NCBI GenBank assembly: GCA_025617745.1
Contig: CM046871.1
Span: 36,366,722-36,430,721, forward strand
Source of the DNA: Heliocidaris erythrogramma
Taxonomy: Eukaryota > Echinodermata > Echinoidea > Camarodonta > Echinometridae
Reading direction: 5' to 3'
Length of the DNA: 64,000 nt
Every line of letters begins with the position of its first letter. Position 1 is the stretch's first letter. A program made the position numbers and the translations under genes. The notes beneath the pieces were generated by a model, which made no database searches, had not been told where the DNA came from, and was given only the letters and a program-made list of their open reading frames with translations. Below, piece after piece: positions 1 to 26,870 of this stretch.

Positions 1-1400
1 GCTTTTTTCAATAAAAATGTGTTCATTTTGTAACATGTTGGGTTGATATATCTTGACAAGTTAATAATTATACATTTAGCACATTATAATTCATAAAAAG
101 CAAATTCGTAGCCCTTAATGATTTCTTGTATTATCATGTCCTACGTTGGTTGTGCTTTAGTGTGTTCTTGTTATGATTTCTTTATTCAAGAAAAGTATAA
201 TAAACATACCATGCATGTCCAACGTGGTTTGAAACCATTTATTTCAACAGAAAAAAATATTTGTAAGTATATATCCCTCGCGACATATACGTAACCAGAT
301 TACCGTTAAGCCTTATAGTCTCACTGGCCTTACAGCCGCTTGCCGACTTCTGACAACCAAAGAAGATGCGACCATCGACAACCAATCTGCACAATACATC
401 TGTCCGCGATTAATTGCCGATCGCTTGTAGGCCAATCCCTGATCATCAAAGACTGACTGGCAACTGCTTGTAGGAACGGTCGTCAATTTGGCGATTATAA
501 ACAATTAACCGGTCATAGCTGATGGTCGATGTCCTTACGGCAGTCGGAGATATACCCGAGGGAAGGCTGTGAATTACTGGTGCAAAAATGTATTAATTAT
601 GTATTTATGCCAGGTTATGATGAATAGGTCACCAATTATTGCAATACATGATTGATAATGTGGTCCATATTTATAATCATCTCTTTTCTAAGCAAAACTA
701 TTTTTTCAATAGGTAATACCTAAATTACCCTTGAGCTGATTTCATGAAAGTTTTTGTGATGGTGTTGAATAGTTTTGGTTGTCGGTGCTAGGTAATGGTT
801 TGGGAATAAATAGGCGAGTGGTCGTTTATTATTCGGTGATCAATCGCTGACATTATTTTCAAGTACTTTTCGAGCACTAAAGATGAGTCGGAGATCAATC
901 TGAGACCTCTTCATAACTATATCAGTAGGCAAAAGGTTAACATCTGACAACCTTTTAAAAACTGACAAAAACCTTTTGCGATATCTCTAGTGGTTGTCGG
1001 AAGCCGGTAACTGCATAAGGCACTACGGCTTAGCAACTATAATCATCTGTATATTGTCCAAACATAATCTATCCTCATATTATTTCATTTCTTCGAACTA
1101 TTCTCTCTCAACATACCCCCCCCCCCCTCTCTCTCTATCGCTCAGTTCGCTCTCTCTTTCATACTATTCTAATTTTCTTGAATTGTATGCATAAGATAGC
1201 ACATGCACGTCGCAGCATTAAACATCTCATTTCATTTCATTTCATTTTATTTAGGAAAGAAAGAAATAGGTAATAAAGAGAGGGAGATAAGAGGGCGAGA
1301 AAGAGAAAAGAGAGATAGAAAAAAAAGTAAGAAAAGTGTGTGTGTGTGTGTGTGGGGGGGGGGTGCGTGTGCGTGTGTGTGTGCGTGTGTGTGTGTTCGT
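1..1400. other. No gene seen
   Basis: AT-rich sequence with a CT/poly-C run near 1115-1165, a GA-rich run near 1255-1335 and GT/G microsatellites at 1337-1396. Weak inverted TATATCCCTCG/CGAGGG-like words at about 269 and 550 hint at an old MITE. Nothing else supported. Confidence 0.5.
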
Positions 1401-1407
1401 GTGCTCT

Positions 1408-1500
1408 TACATACATGCAGTTGTGGGGTACAGAGAACAAAAGAGCACAATGATGGCCTTTATTCCGTCATGCTTGTGGGGTACAAAATACAATACGAGA
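1408..1500 (+). repeat. CTTTATTCCGTC repeat, locus 1
   Basis: Core at 1458-1469, between two direct copies of TTGTGGGGTACA (1421-1432, 1474-1485). Spacer words AGAGAACAAA and CACAATGATGG recur at other loci. GTGCTC/GAGCAC words repeat around it in both orientations. Confidence 0.7.
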
Positions 1501-2900
1501 AGTGCTCGTACATTTTTGCTGAAATATATTAGAACTAGCAGAATTTTATTTTCAGGGGGATTATGGCCCCCTTATATGGGTCTTGGGAGGACCGACGGAT
1601 TGACTTTTCCCTACTACCCCCCCCCCCCCCCCCCTTTGGAGCTACACGTCACGCTGTTCTTTGCAATACATCCATTGAGGTTTCTCCCCTTCACAGGTAA
1701 AGGGTATGGGTTGGGCATGAAGCTACAAACCAGCTTCATGTGTTGGCAGAATTATTACTCCCTCCGGAAATTCAATGTTTAAAAATGAATTTATGAAATA
1801 TGGACGGTACGTCAGCCCTTAAGAAGTGCCTCCCACCACTCGAAGAACCATTCCCCGCCCGTGGGTACCAAAAGGTGGGGACCGAAAGGGCCAGGGGAGG
1901 CGCTTATTCGAACCAAAAAAAGAGGCCCCAAATCCTTAGCTCACCAACATGCGATCATGGGTGACTGACTAGTGGCTATTCCTTTATAACAGGTCAAAAT
2001 CACCTTTGCTTTAGTTTAAGATGATGTCCAGCAATTACTTTCATTATTGTGTGAGTGCAATGCTATCGAACAGCGCCTGGAAGCTACTGAGTAGCTACTG
2101 ATCAGTCCATATACATGTAGACGACCCGCCTGCATGCAATCCAGTCATTTTCCGGGAATCCCCACTCGACCCGTACCAAAGACGAGGTAATTGTTGAAAA
2201 AAAATCATATAAAATTAACGATACATATTTGAACACTTTTTTTCATATGTGCATGGTTCAGATCAGTCCCATGAGAGAACAGCAGTTGGCCCCAGTTGGA
2301 TTTTATGGGGACTTTATTAGTGGCGCAAGAAACCTTATAACCACTGTAGCTTTGACCAATTTTGTGATTAGTCTTAGTTGCAGCCCCTGTAAAGAGCTAA
2401 AAAGCTGAAAAACACCCCTTCATATTTTCAGGAAGTCAAAGGTATTGTATGAACCAGTAAAGACAAAACTTTGAATGTTGCCATTGCTAGCACTTATTTT
2501 TCATGATTTTTTTATTTCTCATTTTTAACACATGAGCCTATGAGGAAATAATTACAGGTGTGCGCCTTGTAATGTTACCAACGTAGACGTCCTAGAAGAG
2601 GTCAAATCGTGCCGTACTTTACTTCAAACTTTTGTAACCCGACAAATCAACTTCCTGGGCCACATACTTCCCAATAATGCTCTCGAGACGGTTGCCCTTA
2701 CGGGTGCTGTTGAAGGACGCCAGCAATTGACTTTACCTCTCTTAATTTTGGCTCAGTAATCTGGTAATGCTAATGGTACATGGTCCATTGACATCATACG
2801 CCATACCAATGCCAGTAAAAATTAGAACACATTTTTTTATAGGCAACGCCAGATTCTGACAAGCCACTTTAAATGGTTGGATATAAAAATATATATGTAT
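1500..2900. other. No gene seen
   Basis: A poly-C tract (about 1617-1634) and GC-rich unique-looking sequence at 1800-1920. No splice-flanked or homologous frame recognised. Confidence 0.5.
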
Positions 2901-2904
2901 GACT

Positions 2905-3025
2905 AAAGGGTACATTAGCTGGACACACAACAATGGGGTTTATTCCGTCATAATAGCGCCACCTACATTAGCGGGACAGTTGAGCATAGAAATAAGACAA
3001 AAACTGTCCAGCTAATGTAGCCATA
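2905..3025 (+). repeat. CTTTATTCCGTC repeat, locus 2
   Basis: GTTTATTCCGTC at 2938-2949 lies between TACATTAGCTGGACA (2911-2925) and TACATTAGCGGGACA (2964-2978); an inverted TGTCCAGCTAATGTA follows at 3005-3019. ACAACAATGG precedes the core. Confidence 0.7.
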
Positions 3026-3137
3026 TATATCCCCCATTCCTTTTATTTTTATCATGCTTCTATTTTAATAACAGAACTATGCAGGTCCTTTGGCGGTTCC
3101 CGGTTAGTTTCAGTGAGCATACCGTGTGTCTCTAGTC

Positions 3138-3282
3138 TGCAAGCACGGACCCTAATTTGACACTTTATCAGAGTTGAGAGAAGCCTAACCCAGCTACCTA
3201 TACTGGTCGTGTCAGTATGGTTGAGGAGCAGCTATAGTACAGGGCCTGTGGTAGGTCTACAGTGCCGACACTCTTTCACGAC
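3138..3282. mobile_element. Relic of the TAGTCTGCAAGCA MITE family
   Basis: Starts TAGTCTGCAAGCACGGACCC and runs through AATTTGACACTTTATCAG, CTATAGTACAGGGCC and GACACTCTTTCA, the reverse of the order in the 6176 copy. The second end is missing. Confidence 0.65.
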
Positions 3283-4055
3283 TGTTGTTGTTGTTTGCAT
3301 TTAACGGCGTTCATTCAATAAAGAATATTTACGCCTTTTCTTTTCTTTTTTTTTAAACCATATTTTGATAAAAGGTGTGGGGTTTTTTGTTAAGGAAAAA
3401 AAAATAGAACTAGATGTACATGTAACATCTACATATTGTTTATCTTTTCCCTTCATTTTCATTTTCTTTGTCTGCTCCTTCTCGGCTTCTTCCTTTTTCT
3501 TTTTCTTTTTTTTTTTCATAATAAAACGAAAATAAGCCAAAGAGGAAAAACAAGTAAAAGCAAACAAAAAACTGGGGAGAAACTACATTTTACAAGATTC
3601 ATAGCTTGTGCGGTTTACTACAAAGCAAATTTTGATCTTCTATTACTATAACATACTTGTCCCTATTTGCATCCATACTTAAACTCAGTCATGCACGTGA
3701 TTCATAATTATAATACATGTACTAATATATAAATTTAGAATAAGTTTGGTCCTTACTTAAGGTTTTTTTTTTATTAAAGTAATAAATACAGTAATTGTCA
3801 CCACGACATATATTTTTTCTTTTCCTGATTGGGTGCGCGAAATTGACGATGAGAAACTGTTCGGACAAGTGTCAAATAGGCATGGAAGTGCACCAATGCA
3901 ATCTGATGCTTATTTTGTAATTTATATCAGTACAAATAGAACGAGAAACAAACAAACTACCAAACAAAACAGAGGTGATAGAAAAAAGGGACAAACAGCC
4001 AAACTCTTGAGTCGGAAAAACCCCTCTCCCGCAGCACAAAACGTCCAGAACTAGA

Positions 4056-4250
4056 CTAGGTTTGTGCCTGCAAACTAGTGTAGGCCTATATCTTTGGTCA
4101 AGGCCAAGTCGTAACGCGTGAACTGTAAGACTGGATACAGACCCCCGTGGTCCCTGCAATTGGGAAACATGGGTTTTGGCTGCCCTTTCACTCAGCATAT
4201 TTTTTTTCTTTGTTAAAATGTGATTTTAGAATCTTTGCTTGCAGACTAGT
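4056..4250. mobile_element. Possible member of the TAGTCTGCAAGCA MITE family
   Basis: One end reads ACTAGGTTTGTGCCTGCAAA; the other CTTTGCTTGCAGACTAGT. The middle is unlike the other copies, so this may be a distinct subfamily. Confidence 0.4.
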
Positions 4251-4344
4251 TTCAGTCAGGGAACATATTTAAGAAAAAGCATCAGGTGATGTCCATATGT
4301 ATGTACACCTTTCATGTGATTGTTTCAACTTTCTATTGTATATC

Positions 4345-4345
4345 A

Positions 4346-4399
<54 letters not shown>
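4345..4399. repeat. AT dinucleotide microsatellite
   Basis: About 27 AT units. Poly-C tracts follow at 4418 and 4549. Confidence 0.9.
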
Positions 4400-4402
<3 letters not shown>

Positions 4403-5261
4403 TGGCCCAGATTCTCCCCCCCCCCCTTCCCCCTTTCTCTTTTGGGGTCTCGCACATTTCGAAAATATAGCCACATTCACGTCAAATCAATTTTTCTCAC
4501 TCTTCTTTCAGTAACATATATACATGTATGTTGATATCCTCTCTCAACCCCCCCCCCCCCTTCTCTCCCCTCGTCCTCAATTGTTCTTTCTCTATACCCC
4601 TTGCTTTCATCTCTTTCTTATCTTTTTTCTTCCACTCATTCTCTCTCTCTCTCTCTCTCTTATTAGATATTTGGTCCTAAGCACGACCGGTTTTACCGTA
4701 TAAACACATTTGGGCGATATTAATAAAAGCTTACTAAAATAGGATTAACAGCTGGAGTAGATTTCGTCTGATTTATGGAGCACCAAATGTCAACCTTCTC
4801 ATCCCGGGTAAAGTTAACAAATAAATGTCATGTCAACATGAAATCAATTTCTCATTTTCATTTCATGACTGAATTAATCTCGTTTATTCATTTTATAGTA
4901 TCATATTAATTTTTACCCAATAATGAGCTTAAATCATAAATGATTAGGCTGAATTTAAAAAACAGGTTCAACTTAAAGAATGCAGGCCATTGTATCAGGG
5001 TTAGATTTAGGGTTAGGTTGAGGATAGGGTTTAGAGTTCGGCTTAGCTTATCTCTAAAAAAAATGGTATGCTTTGGAACGGAAATTTGAGTGTAAAAATG
5101 GGGGTCTTCTGGGCGGCACATACCCAATATATACCGAGTGCCCCCCCCCCCCCGGATGTAGGCTAAGGCTTATGATTGCATTTGTCTTCGAGTTAGAGTT
5201 AGGTATAGTCATGATAGTGTAATTAGGTCCATGGTTGAAGTTTGGACTTCGGTTCCAGGGC

Positions 5262-5372
5262 CCTGTTGCATAAAACTCGTGACATAAATCTTCGTATAAG
5301 CTATGTCATTGAAATTTGTGTTTATGTCGTGATTCGGGGATTTAGCATGACATAAAAGTTTTATGCAACAGG
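5262..5372. mobile_element. Short palindromic MITE
   Basis: CCTGTTGCATAAAACT with TGACATAA at one end and TGACATAA with AGTTTTATGCAACAGG at the other, about 110 bp overall. No coding capacity. Confidence 0.7.
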
Positions 5373-6175
5373 ACCCGTGTTATAAATGAGAGTATTTTGT
5401 CACCGGAGCATGCGTTTTACAACCGTCATATCACTCAATGCAATCCAACAACTCTTTACTTCTTTTAAGATTAACAAAGTAAAACTTTACAAGTTAGATA
5501 GGGTTTAATTGAAGTTTTATTCGTTAATGAATTTGAAATTCTATTGGCATTCCTGGAAAGAGTCCTATGATTCACAATAGCCATAATTCACCGATTGGTC
5601 AATACAATCAGAGGAAATTTTCTTTTGGCGATTGGAAACATCCACTGTGCTGGAGCAATTAGCCTATCAAAGGTAAATCAGTATCCGATTCGAACACTTC
5701 AAAACTAACCTAAAGTAGATGATGATATGGAAACTAAATCAGACAGATTTTTAAATATGTGTTTACATTTCAGATATGTTTGGTCGACTTCACGAATGTC
5801 ACCGGACACGTCATCATCTGAAAAACAAACGCAGCAAAACATGAAGTTCATATTGACTTTCAAAGCATTAAGAAATTAACATATCCATGATTCAAATAAT
5901 AATTCTATCCGTTTATGAATATCATCAGGATCAATATTTTTGAGATTTTCACCATGCTTTGAATAGGCCGATTGTTTGGAAAATCAACAATTCTGATTGA
6001 ATGACCACATTTTATACACATCGAAAATGAAAAATAAAAAATGTTAGTGAGAGGTCATGACGGTATTTAGTTAATATAGACTGAGGGAATGGGTTGGTTC
6101 TGGACAGATTTGAATTAATTTAATGTGAATTTTATCCTATTTGTTGGAAATATTATGCAAATGAATGGATGAATG

Positions 6176-6354
6176 TAGTCTGCAAGCACAAACCCTGGTT
6201 AGTGTTGAAAGAGTGTCTGCACTGAAAGACTATCACAGCCCCTGTACTATAGCCGATCCTATATTGACAAGAAAAGTAAGGAGCTGGGTTATTCTTCTCT
6301 CAAGACAATGATTTTCTGATAAAGTGTCAAATTAAGGTCTGTGCTTGCAGACTA
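6176..6354. mobile_element. Palindromic MITE (TAGTCTGCAAGCAC ends)
   Basis: Ends TAGTCTGCAAGCACAAACCC and GGTCTGTGCTTGCAGACTA. The interior (GAAAGAGTGTC, CCCTGTACTATAGC, GATAAAGTGTCAAATTA) is shared, inverted, with 3138-3282. Confidence 0.8.
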
Positions 6355-6712
6355 GGATCAATGCACGAACTTTCTTACAAAACTTGATCATAATACCAGT
6401 ACACATTGGAAATACAAATCTTTGGTAAAATGACACCCCCTAGATAGCTATACTGCTAATAAGGTGCGGCGTCCTTGTTAAACAAAATTAATTACAAAGA
6501 ACACACTTACATTAAAATGGTTTAGACTCATAAATAATTATGCAAATTGCAGTTGAAACATTTGTTTGAACTGTGTACTTTTAATCAACGGAGAGGAAGT
6601 CAACAGAAACAATGTTTTATCGTAACTGCATTTACACATAAACTATAAACTTCAAGATTCATAGTGCGTACCGAGAATGAGAGGTGAAAAGAGACTAAGA
6701 AATTCTACCAAC

Positions 6713-20143
<13,431 letters not shown>

Positions 20144-20191
20144 CTTGACTAAAATTAAAAGACACGGGAAATCACGAATTCCTGTGTGCAA

Positions 20192-20412
20192 TAGACCGCT
20201 TCGGTAATGTATGCAAATTTTATACATACCTTTCAAAGGTTGTTCTTGACAACCTGAAAGCTTGCCGGACATAGCAACAAATAATGTATGCAAACTGGAT
20301 TCCAAGCATTGAGGCTCATTTATAAAAAGCAGGTTAATGGAAAAGCTCGTCACTAGGTGCTCAGAGATTTTTTTTATGTGCATAAATTTGTATACATTAC
20401 AGAAGCGGTCTA
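20192..20412. mobile_element. Palindromic MITE in subtilase 5' intron
   Basis: Ends TAGACCGCTTCGGTAATGTA / TACATTACAGAAGCGGTCTA with further inverted similarity inside. It sits between the 5' UTR exon and coding exon 1. No coding capacity; target duplication not resolved. Confidence 0.75.
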
Positions 20413-20454
20413 TTAGACCAAATGACATTAATAGCAATTTATCTACACAGACCA

Positions 20455-20545
20455 TCACTGGTAGAAGATGCAAGGATTCGGTAGCTTATAGCAGTTGTCG
20501 GTAAAAATCACTGACAAAATGCTTGATGAAACGCTCCCTTGGAAA
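20455..20545. mobile_element. Partial MITE, same family as 48414-48554
   Basis: Carries AAATCACTGACAAAA and the terminal CTTGATGAAACGCTCCC but no matching opposite end. It lies in the subtilase 5' intron. Confidence 0.65.
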
Positions 20546-20994
20546 AAAATTATTAGACCAAGCTTCTGTAATAAAGGTAATATAATATGCATTTAAACTA
20601 ATAAAATTGATTTGTCTTTGTATTTCATTGAATGAATACAAATTCCAGCAATTGTACCTTGCATATATGATATTTTATTTTCTTCTTACCACAAATATAA
20701 CACTTTCAGTAACCATTCTTGGTCTAATAATTTTTTCCATGGCTGTATTTCTTTCCTTGTACAGTAGAACCAACAATCCTAGAATAAATCAATGGCATAG
20801 TTCTTTTTCTTGAAACAACAACAGACCCCTGAGTGACATTTCTTAAATATTATATTCATTAATTCCATGTCAATCAAAATTCTAGACATCCCAGATATGC
20901 TCGGAAATATGCCTATATGGAAATAATGAAAATCCTGATTCCTCTGGGGAAGAATAATATTGGAAAATATTCTTGTTCAACATGAACAACTTAC

Positions 20995-21090
20995 CAGATT
21001 CTAGGCCTCGGACGAGTGATGATATCGAAGAAAGCTTCGGTAGGTCTTCAGAGTGATGATCTAGTAGAGTACTGATCAGATCTGGTGATG
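20995..21090 (-). other. Probable 5' UTR exon of the subtilase gene
   Basis: On the minus strand a non-coding stretch ends in CTG followed by a GTAAGT donor (exon edge at 20995), and a TTTTAATTTTAG acceptor sits just upstream of the start codon at 20143. The upstream edge near 21090 is estimated from the TATA-like box. The pairing of donor and acceptor is inference. Confidence 0.6.
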
Positions 21091-21109
21091 GGCTAGGCGG
21101 GATGAGCTG

Positions 21110-21116
21110 TATTTAA
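21110..21116 (-). promoter_or_regulatory. TATA-like box of the subtilase gene
   Basis: Minus-strand TTAAATA (within GTCTTAAATACAGC), placed so that initiation would fall about 25-30 bp downstream, inside the inferred 5' UTR exon. No initiator was verified. Confidence 0.5.
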
Positions 21117-21366
21117 GACTTTCTGGAGCAACAGATGGAGCTTTCCCGAGGCTCCCATGATGCAACGTGTTGGGCAAGGGTGAGGAATCCACGTGACAAA
21201 AATTCAGTCGCACAACATCTTTTATTTATATTCTCTCTCTCTGTCTCTCTCTATTTGTCTTTTATTTCTATTGTCTCCTTTATGCGTGTTCAAAGGGCGA
21301 TTCGAGTAAAAACTTTTATTAATATATGGTCTCTCTTATTACCTTTATTATTCTAATTACACACAC

Positions 21367-21412
<46 letters not shown>

Positions 21413-22199
21413 CGTCTTTTTTCTTTTATTCATATTGTCTCATTTATTAACTTTATTAGTTTAATTGTACTCCGAAGATGTAGGATAGACATGGGGTACA
21501 TATCTTCAAAGATAAAGTTGAGTTCTGGTCATGCAATTACATTGTGAAATAAACTTTCTCAAAGCGATTGTGAAAGGTTGATTATGTCTACATAAGAATA
21601 TTGGTGTATACTGTGACGTTTTGAAATCATCAAAATTATAAAAGAAATTGACCTAATTTGGCTGAAAAGCACATGCACTACACACATAAATGGGTATGGG
21701 GCTACACACACATCTGGCATGAATGTTCGGCCCGAACACTTCAGCTATTTCATATATTTGGAATATGAGGGCATTTGAAAGTGTTTGAAGAACATTCCTT
21801 TTCAGGGGACATTTTTTCTACTATGATGTACCTCAAACTGACATAAATGGAATGAGAAAGCTAACAAGAATTTTTCACCTTTCCCAGAACTCAACATTCT
21901 CTTTAAAATAAGAAACACATTGCAAAATGTCTATCAGTCTTTCTTCTACATCGGTTTACTCTATCGTTACTTGTGATACCAACAAGTGTCCCCGCATGCC
22001 TTGTGCAGATCATGCTCGCATAATCGTTCTGTTTCCTGATTTTAATGTATAAGTCAGAAAGATGACAACCATTCTGTAAAATGTTACGATGGACGTTGGA
22101 AAGCATTGCATAATTAACATCTTATATATGTATTTCTTTTACACTCTGCTAACGATATCGTTAGCAACTTAGCATCATCAATAAGCCTATTAATATCAT

Positions 22200-22745
22200 A
22201 ACTGCAGTACAGGTCCAGATGATATAAGTTTTGATTATCATTCTCTTTATGCACGTCGAAAATGAGCATATTTACAACTGCAACTGTTTGTAAGGAAAGA
22301 GGGATTGGTTATGACTGTTAAACATGGTGATAATTATGCCTCTGTATCTGCCCTTCAGGTTTTAATAGTTCACAAACTTTCTAGTCAAAATGCTGATTCA
22401 TTTAGTTTCCATGCACGTTTTCGAGCAAATAGTATACTTGGCCTGCATTGCTTATCTTATCATATAGGATAAAAATAAGGATTTTTAATAATCATACCGG
22501 TACCAGGCAATACCATGAGAACAGACATGTGTGATTTTTCAGGTTTCACGGTTGGGGTGGATGTCTAATAGTGCGTGGGTAATATAATGTGAGAGGTTAT
22601 CATTAACTGTATGCAGGCCTTCGATGTTGGTGAAACACCGAAACTGAATTTTAAGACACGTGTTCGTCACATGATTACCACTGAATGCATTGCATCTTTA
22701 GTTGCTAGGGCAGTGTTTGGCGTCGAGAGGGTGTCCTTACATCAG
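22200..22745 (-). repeat. Left arm of a large diverged inverted repeat
   Basis: GCAGGCCTTCG, GTGAAACACCGAAACTGAATT and TTGCTTATCTTATCATATAG match the complement of 27230-28380 in the same order. Family not recognised. Confidence 0.75.
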
Positions 22746-22977
22746 TGAACAAAAAAATACACATCAAGGATCAATGTCACTTCGAGTGTTTTATGTTCAG
22801 TCTAAAAACAATTGCTAAGTTTTAAACATTGATTTTTTTTTATTCACGTATTGCAGTAACAAAGGTTTTAATGTCGATTAAAACTCAAGGAAATGTTTAT
22901 TACAAGAACAAATATCCAATATCATCCTTTTATTGAAACAATATTGACTTCTTTCGGATCATTGCTACCTTTCTTTA

Positions 22978-23290
22978 TATATTTCATTTCATTTCATTTA
23001 TTTCCACTTCCAACAATATAAAAAGCATAGGTTTACATCGTACGTAGCAAATCAATGAAACTTACAATTATTGGTTACAGCGTACAATAGACAATATATC
23101 AGGTCATTCACAGCGGACAGGTTATATTTATGCTATTTTTGTCGTGACAGTCCACTGTCAATTACTTTTGTTCTTATCGTAATACGAAACACTGCTTGCA
23201 GTTCCTTTATTAGTAAGTCATTGATTTAAGGAGCTTTTTGAGTCGCATACCTTGCAGGCTTGATGGTTTAAGGGGAAAATGAGGAGAAGG
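22978..23290 (-). mobile_element. LINE 3' tail (probable)
   Basis: On the minus strand the sequence ends in GGAAATAAATGAAATGAAAT iterations, the tail style of CR1/L2 elements. No coding part recognised, so the upstream edge is approximate. Confidence 0.5.
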
Positions 23291-23299
23291 ACGGTGACA

Positions 23300-25430
23300 A
23301 GATATATCAAGACAAGAGGTTTGCAAGCACTTCAAATTGATTTTTACATTAGCCTATGAAGCACTATAAACATTGAATCAAGGCCCTATGAAAGCTGATA
23401 TAAATTGCCCTACTTCAAAAATAAATTATTGAAGCACAAATCAGAGATTTTTTTTCCAGAATGATTTCAGACTTAAGTATCTCATACTTGTCTTCGACTC
23501 ATATTCCTTACATCAGCACAGACTTGCTTCAAGAAGATTTTGACAAGACTTTACAAACATTTGGTCGTCATCTTTGGCATCTAATGTACAACTATGAATT
23601 CGGTATATTGTTTGACAGAATTCAAGTTATTATTTACAATGGAATAAATTGCAAGGTAATAGATATAACTTTTTTTACACTGAAAATGGAGCGAATGAAC
23701 CTGGAGAAAAGTTCGGAAGAGGAAAACTGACTTATTTTGGTAACCTATCACATGTATGGAAGATTTAATCATGAGGTTCCAAAGTTTTCCAGTCTCTTGA
23801 GAACTAACAGGTGTCATTATTTGATTGTTAGGGTCAATGTATGATGGCGGGTTACTGCGCTGGGGGTTATAGTGATGGGGTTGAAGAAACTTTTCAAGCA
23901 GGTATGGGTTTCAAAAGACCTGTGGTAAAAGGGATTACGATATCTTTCAGAATTATAATGCCTGAACTAAGTGGCCCCTTGCTTGACCATCGAAGAGATA
24001 TGGAATGGTGCACATGTACCCTTGCATTTTTACACTGTTTAATAATGAGACCGCTCGAGCTTTTAAGGTATTAAAATCCAAGTCTTAGTGTTCCAAGTTA
24101 ACCAGGTTTCGCTTTAGAGAAACGATGTTTGGGGGCGGGGTGGGTGGGGAATAAGTTGATGTTTGTGTGTGTGTGTGTGTGGTCAAATTAACAGTATGGC
24201 ATTCAGATTTATTTGGGATTATTTAAGAAAGAGTAAAGCAAAATCAAGAGCCCCAAAACATATTTCAGTAAGTGAAGCGAACGTTTGACCACCAAGGACA
24301 TACACAGCAAATTCTTCCGGTCTTACACTGATAGTCTGTGAGCCTGCATGTCCCGAAATAGTAAACCCATTTTACATATGAGATTTGACCCCTTAAAGTT
24401 CCTAAGACTATCCATGCCATTCACAAAAAGCTTGTCAGCTCGAACGAAGCCGCCGGGTTAGGCCTCCAGAGCCCCCGAAAGGGGCCCCAAAGTCGGGTCG
24501 TATCAACCCATCTAACATATGCGCCAAACTTTGTCAGAAGGAAGAATTATGGGTGTACATTACAAAAATATAAAAACTTACAAAAATTTCCATTGGGAAG
24601 GGGGCGTAACACACCCCTGAAAAAGACACCAAAGTGCCCCCAGCTTTGCTGCCCAAAATGCTCTCGTTCAATTCAGCTAAAATTTCGGGACAGGCTCCTG
24701 TCCTATGAATAGTTGAAGAGAAAATGGACTCTTTTAAAGGATTTTTCTCTCCTATATGAACAGTATGACTATTCTGTGTGTTTTGGGGTTCAATGAGTCT
24801 AAAATAGGTAATAGCAGAGGATTATAATTATACTCTAAACATTAATATAGTTTGTAAAAGGATTTAGACTAAACATTTCTTTGTCAAAGCTATAAAAATA
24901 ATTGAGTGGCGTAACAGACTTGACACCTTCGTGCGCTTTAAAAAAAAACCCTATAATTAGTAATCTTTGGCTTATTCATCACAATTTGCAACAAGAATAT
25001 CAAATCTGAAACGCTTGTGGTGTGTCGCCACGTTTTGCTCGAAATTGAGCTTTTTAAAGAAAATCATAGCTTGATGCACTTGAAACCATTGATATAACCA
25101 AATAAAGGACCTTACTGAGCCCTTTTCTTGGAGAAAAAAAAAACTGTCATGAGAGCACGAATATTTCTGGAGTTATCGCCAATTTTATGATTTCTGGCAA
25201 GTGGATATTTTGCTAGGAATTGCACATGTTCCCTTTCCCCTTTCCCTGACACGCACACTCTCACACACGCCCAAGCGCGCCAACACATCGGCAAGTCCGT
25301 GTAAACAGAGGTATACTCCAAGAGAATAATGTATAAAGTTGCACTGTTTATCAGTCCATTCATAATTCTAGCCCCGCGCTACATTTCGAGTTTGTTTTGT
25401 CCCATCCAGCAATCACGTTATGCATTACGT
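23300..25430. other. No gene seen
   Basis: AT-rich sequence with a G-rich run and GT repeat near 24129-24181. A moderately GC-rich block at 24430-24680 (CCCCCGAAAGGGGCC hairpin) may be an old repeat. Short open frames have no recognisable similarity. Confidence 0.5.
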
Positions 25431-25439
25431 TCAAGGTCA

Positions 25440-25732
25440 GACACTCTTCTTCTTCAAATCCCCCACTTTAATTCGTAGAAAGGTCAACTTTTTCTGGTCC
25501 TATACTATTTGGAATAGTCTAATAGACTACCCTCAAACATTCGTTCCTGCCCTTCAGTTGAATCTTTTAAAAGAAATCTTAAGACTTATTTGTTTTATCT
25601 ATGATTTGATTTGGTTGTGTGCACTTGGAGAGCAAAATAATTACGTTGTTTCATTTTTTCTTATTGTAAAGCGCCTTGAGCATGTTATGGTAAGGCGCTA
25701 TATAAATAGCAATATGTATGTATATATATGAA
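25440..25732 (+). mobile_element. LINE 3' end with GCGCTATATAAATA tail
   Basis: A degraded ORF2 C-terminus (IWNSL) precedes AAAGCGCCTTGAGCATG and GGCGCTATATAAATAG, a 3' UTR hairpin common in invertebrate L2/Rex-like LINEs and their SINEs, then a TATG/TATA run. Confidence 0.65.
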
Positions 25733-26559
25733 CATGTAAAACTCACCGTCATAATCTAACATCACCAATCACAAAATCACACCCGTTTATTTTCAAGTTG
25801 ATAAATTTTAGCTTTACCTTGTTCATTGTAGTGTGATAGGTCATAAATGCCCGTCTCTAGATGTCTTCGCTTGGAAATTGACATATTTTTGTATCATTTT
25901 CTATTCGCGTTTCCTTTCCCCTCTCCCATTCTTTCTCCCCCCCCCCCTCCATATTTCCATTGTCTCCGTTTCAATTAGTGGGCACGTGTCCCTTTTATCT
26001 ACGCCACCGGTCAGTTAGTTGGGAGATAATATAAGTAAATTGTTTGGTATCACCGATGTTAGGTATTACCCATACCAACCTGAAAAGTTTTTTGAACCCC
26101 GAAGGCGTATGTGTAATACAGTGGGTATCAAAAAAAGTACACACTTTGATAATATCCTCCAGCCATTGAGTGAAGCCCAGGAAAAAATAAGTACAATTTG
26201 CTATGCCCTGTTGCTTGTATAAGAACGGAGCTGTCCAGATAGGGCGACATTTATCCCCTGTCTTGGGAGCATCCCGCCCCTCCCCATATCAATTCTGGAA
26301 ACACCGTTTTGGGTGTGCACTAATAAAAATGGGGTTAAGGATTGAATGACTGTTCCAATCAATTATTGATACTTAGGAGAGAACATGCAGTTACTGATTG
26401 ATACTCACTTTCAAGTCCTAGGCATTTTTGCGTAAACCAACTTTAGTGAGTTTCACAAAAGTAGCCAGTACTCACTCAGCGTAAAATATTTAAATTATAT
26501 GATTTGAGGATATTTTCAAGGTGTGTACTTCTTTTGATACGCACTGTAGATCTCTAATC

Positions 26560-26870
26560 TCTAACACAGAAACCAACCGTCGTACATCACCCCCAACCAT
26601 CAAACAATGACACCTGTCTATTCTCAAGATGATACAGATACTGTAGGTTTTCTAAATTGATAAATGAATACTCGATATATGCATGATAGATATTGAAAAT
26701 CAGTCAGTAGTTTTTCTCGTTCGAAATTGATCTATGTCTTCATTTGTTCTTAATTTCATTACTTACACCTAATTTTGCTAGCTTCACCCAATTTCGAAAG
26801 TATTAAAAGAATTTCCCCCAGACTTTCGATGGCGCCTTCCTGAAGCGTGCGATAGCAATTAGTAAAATAT
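26560..26870 (+). repeat. Partial third copy of the inverted-repeat family
   Basis: CACACCTGTC-type and GCTTCACCCAATTTCGAAAG / GACTTTCGATGGCGCC segments match 28015-28490 at lower similarity. A GA-rich run follows at 26880-26950. Confidence 0.55.
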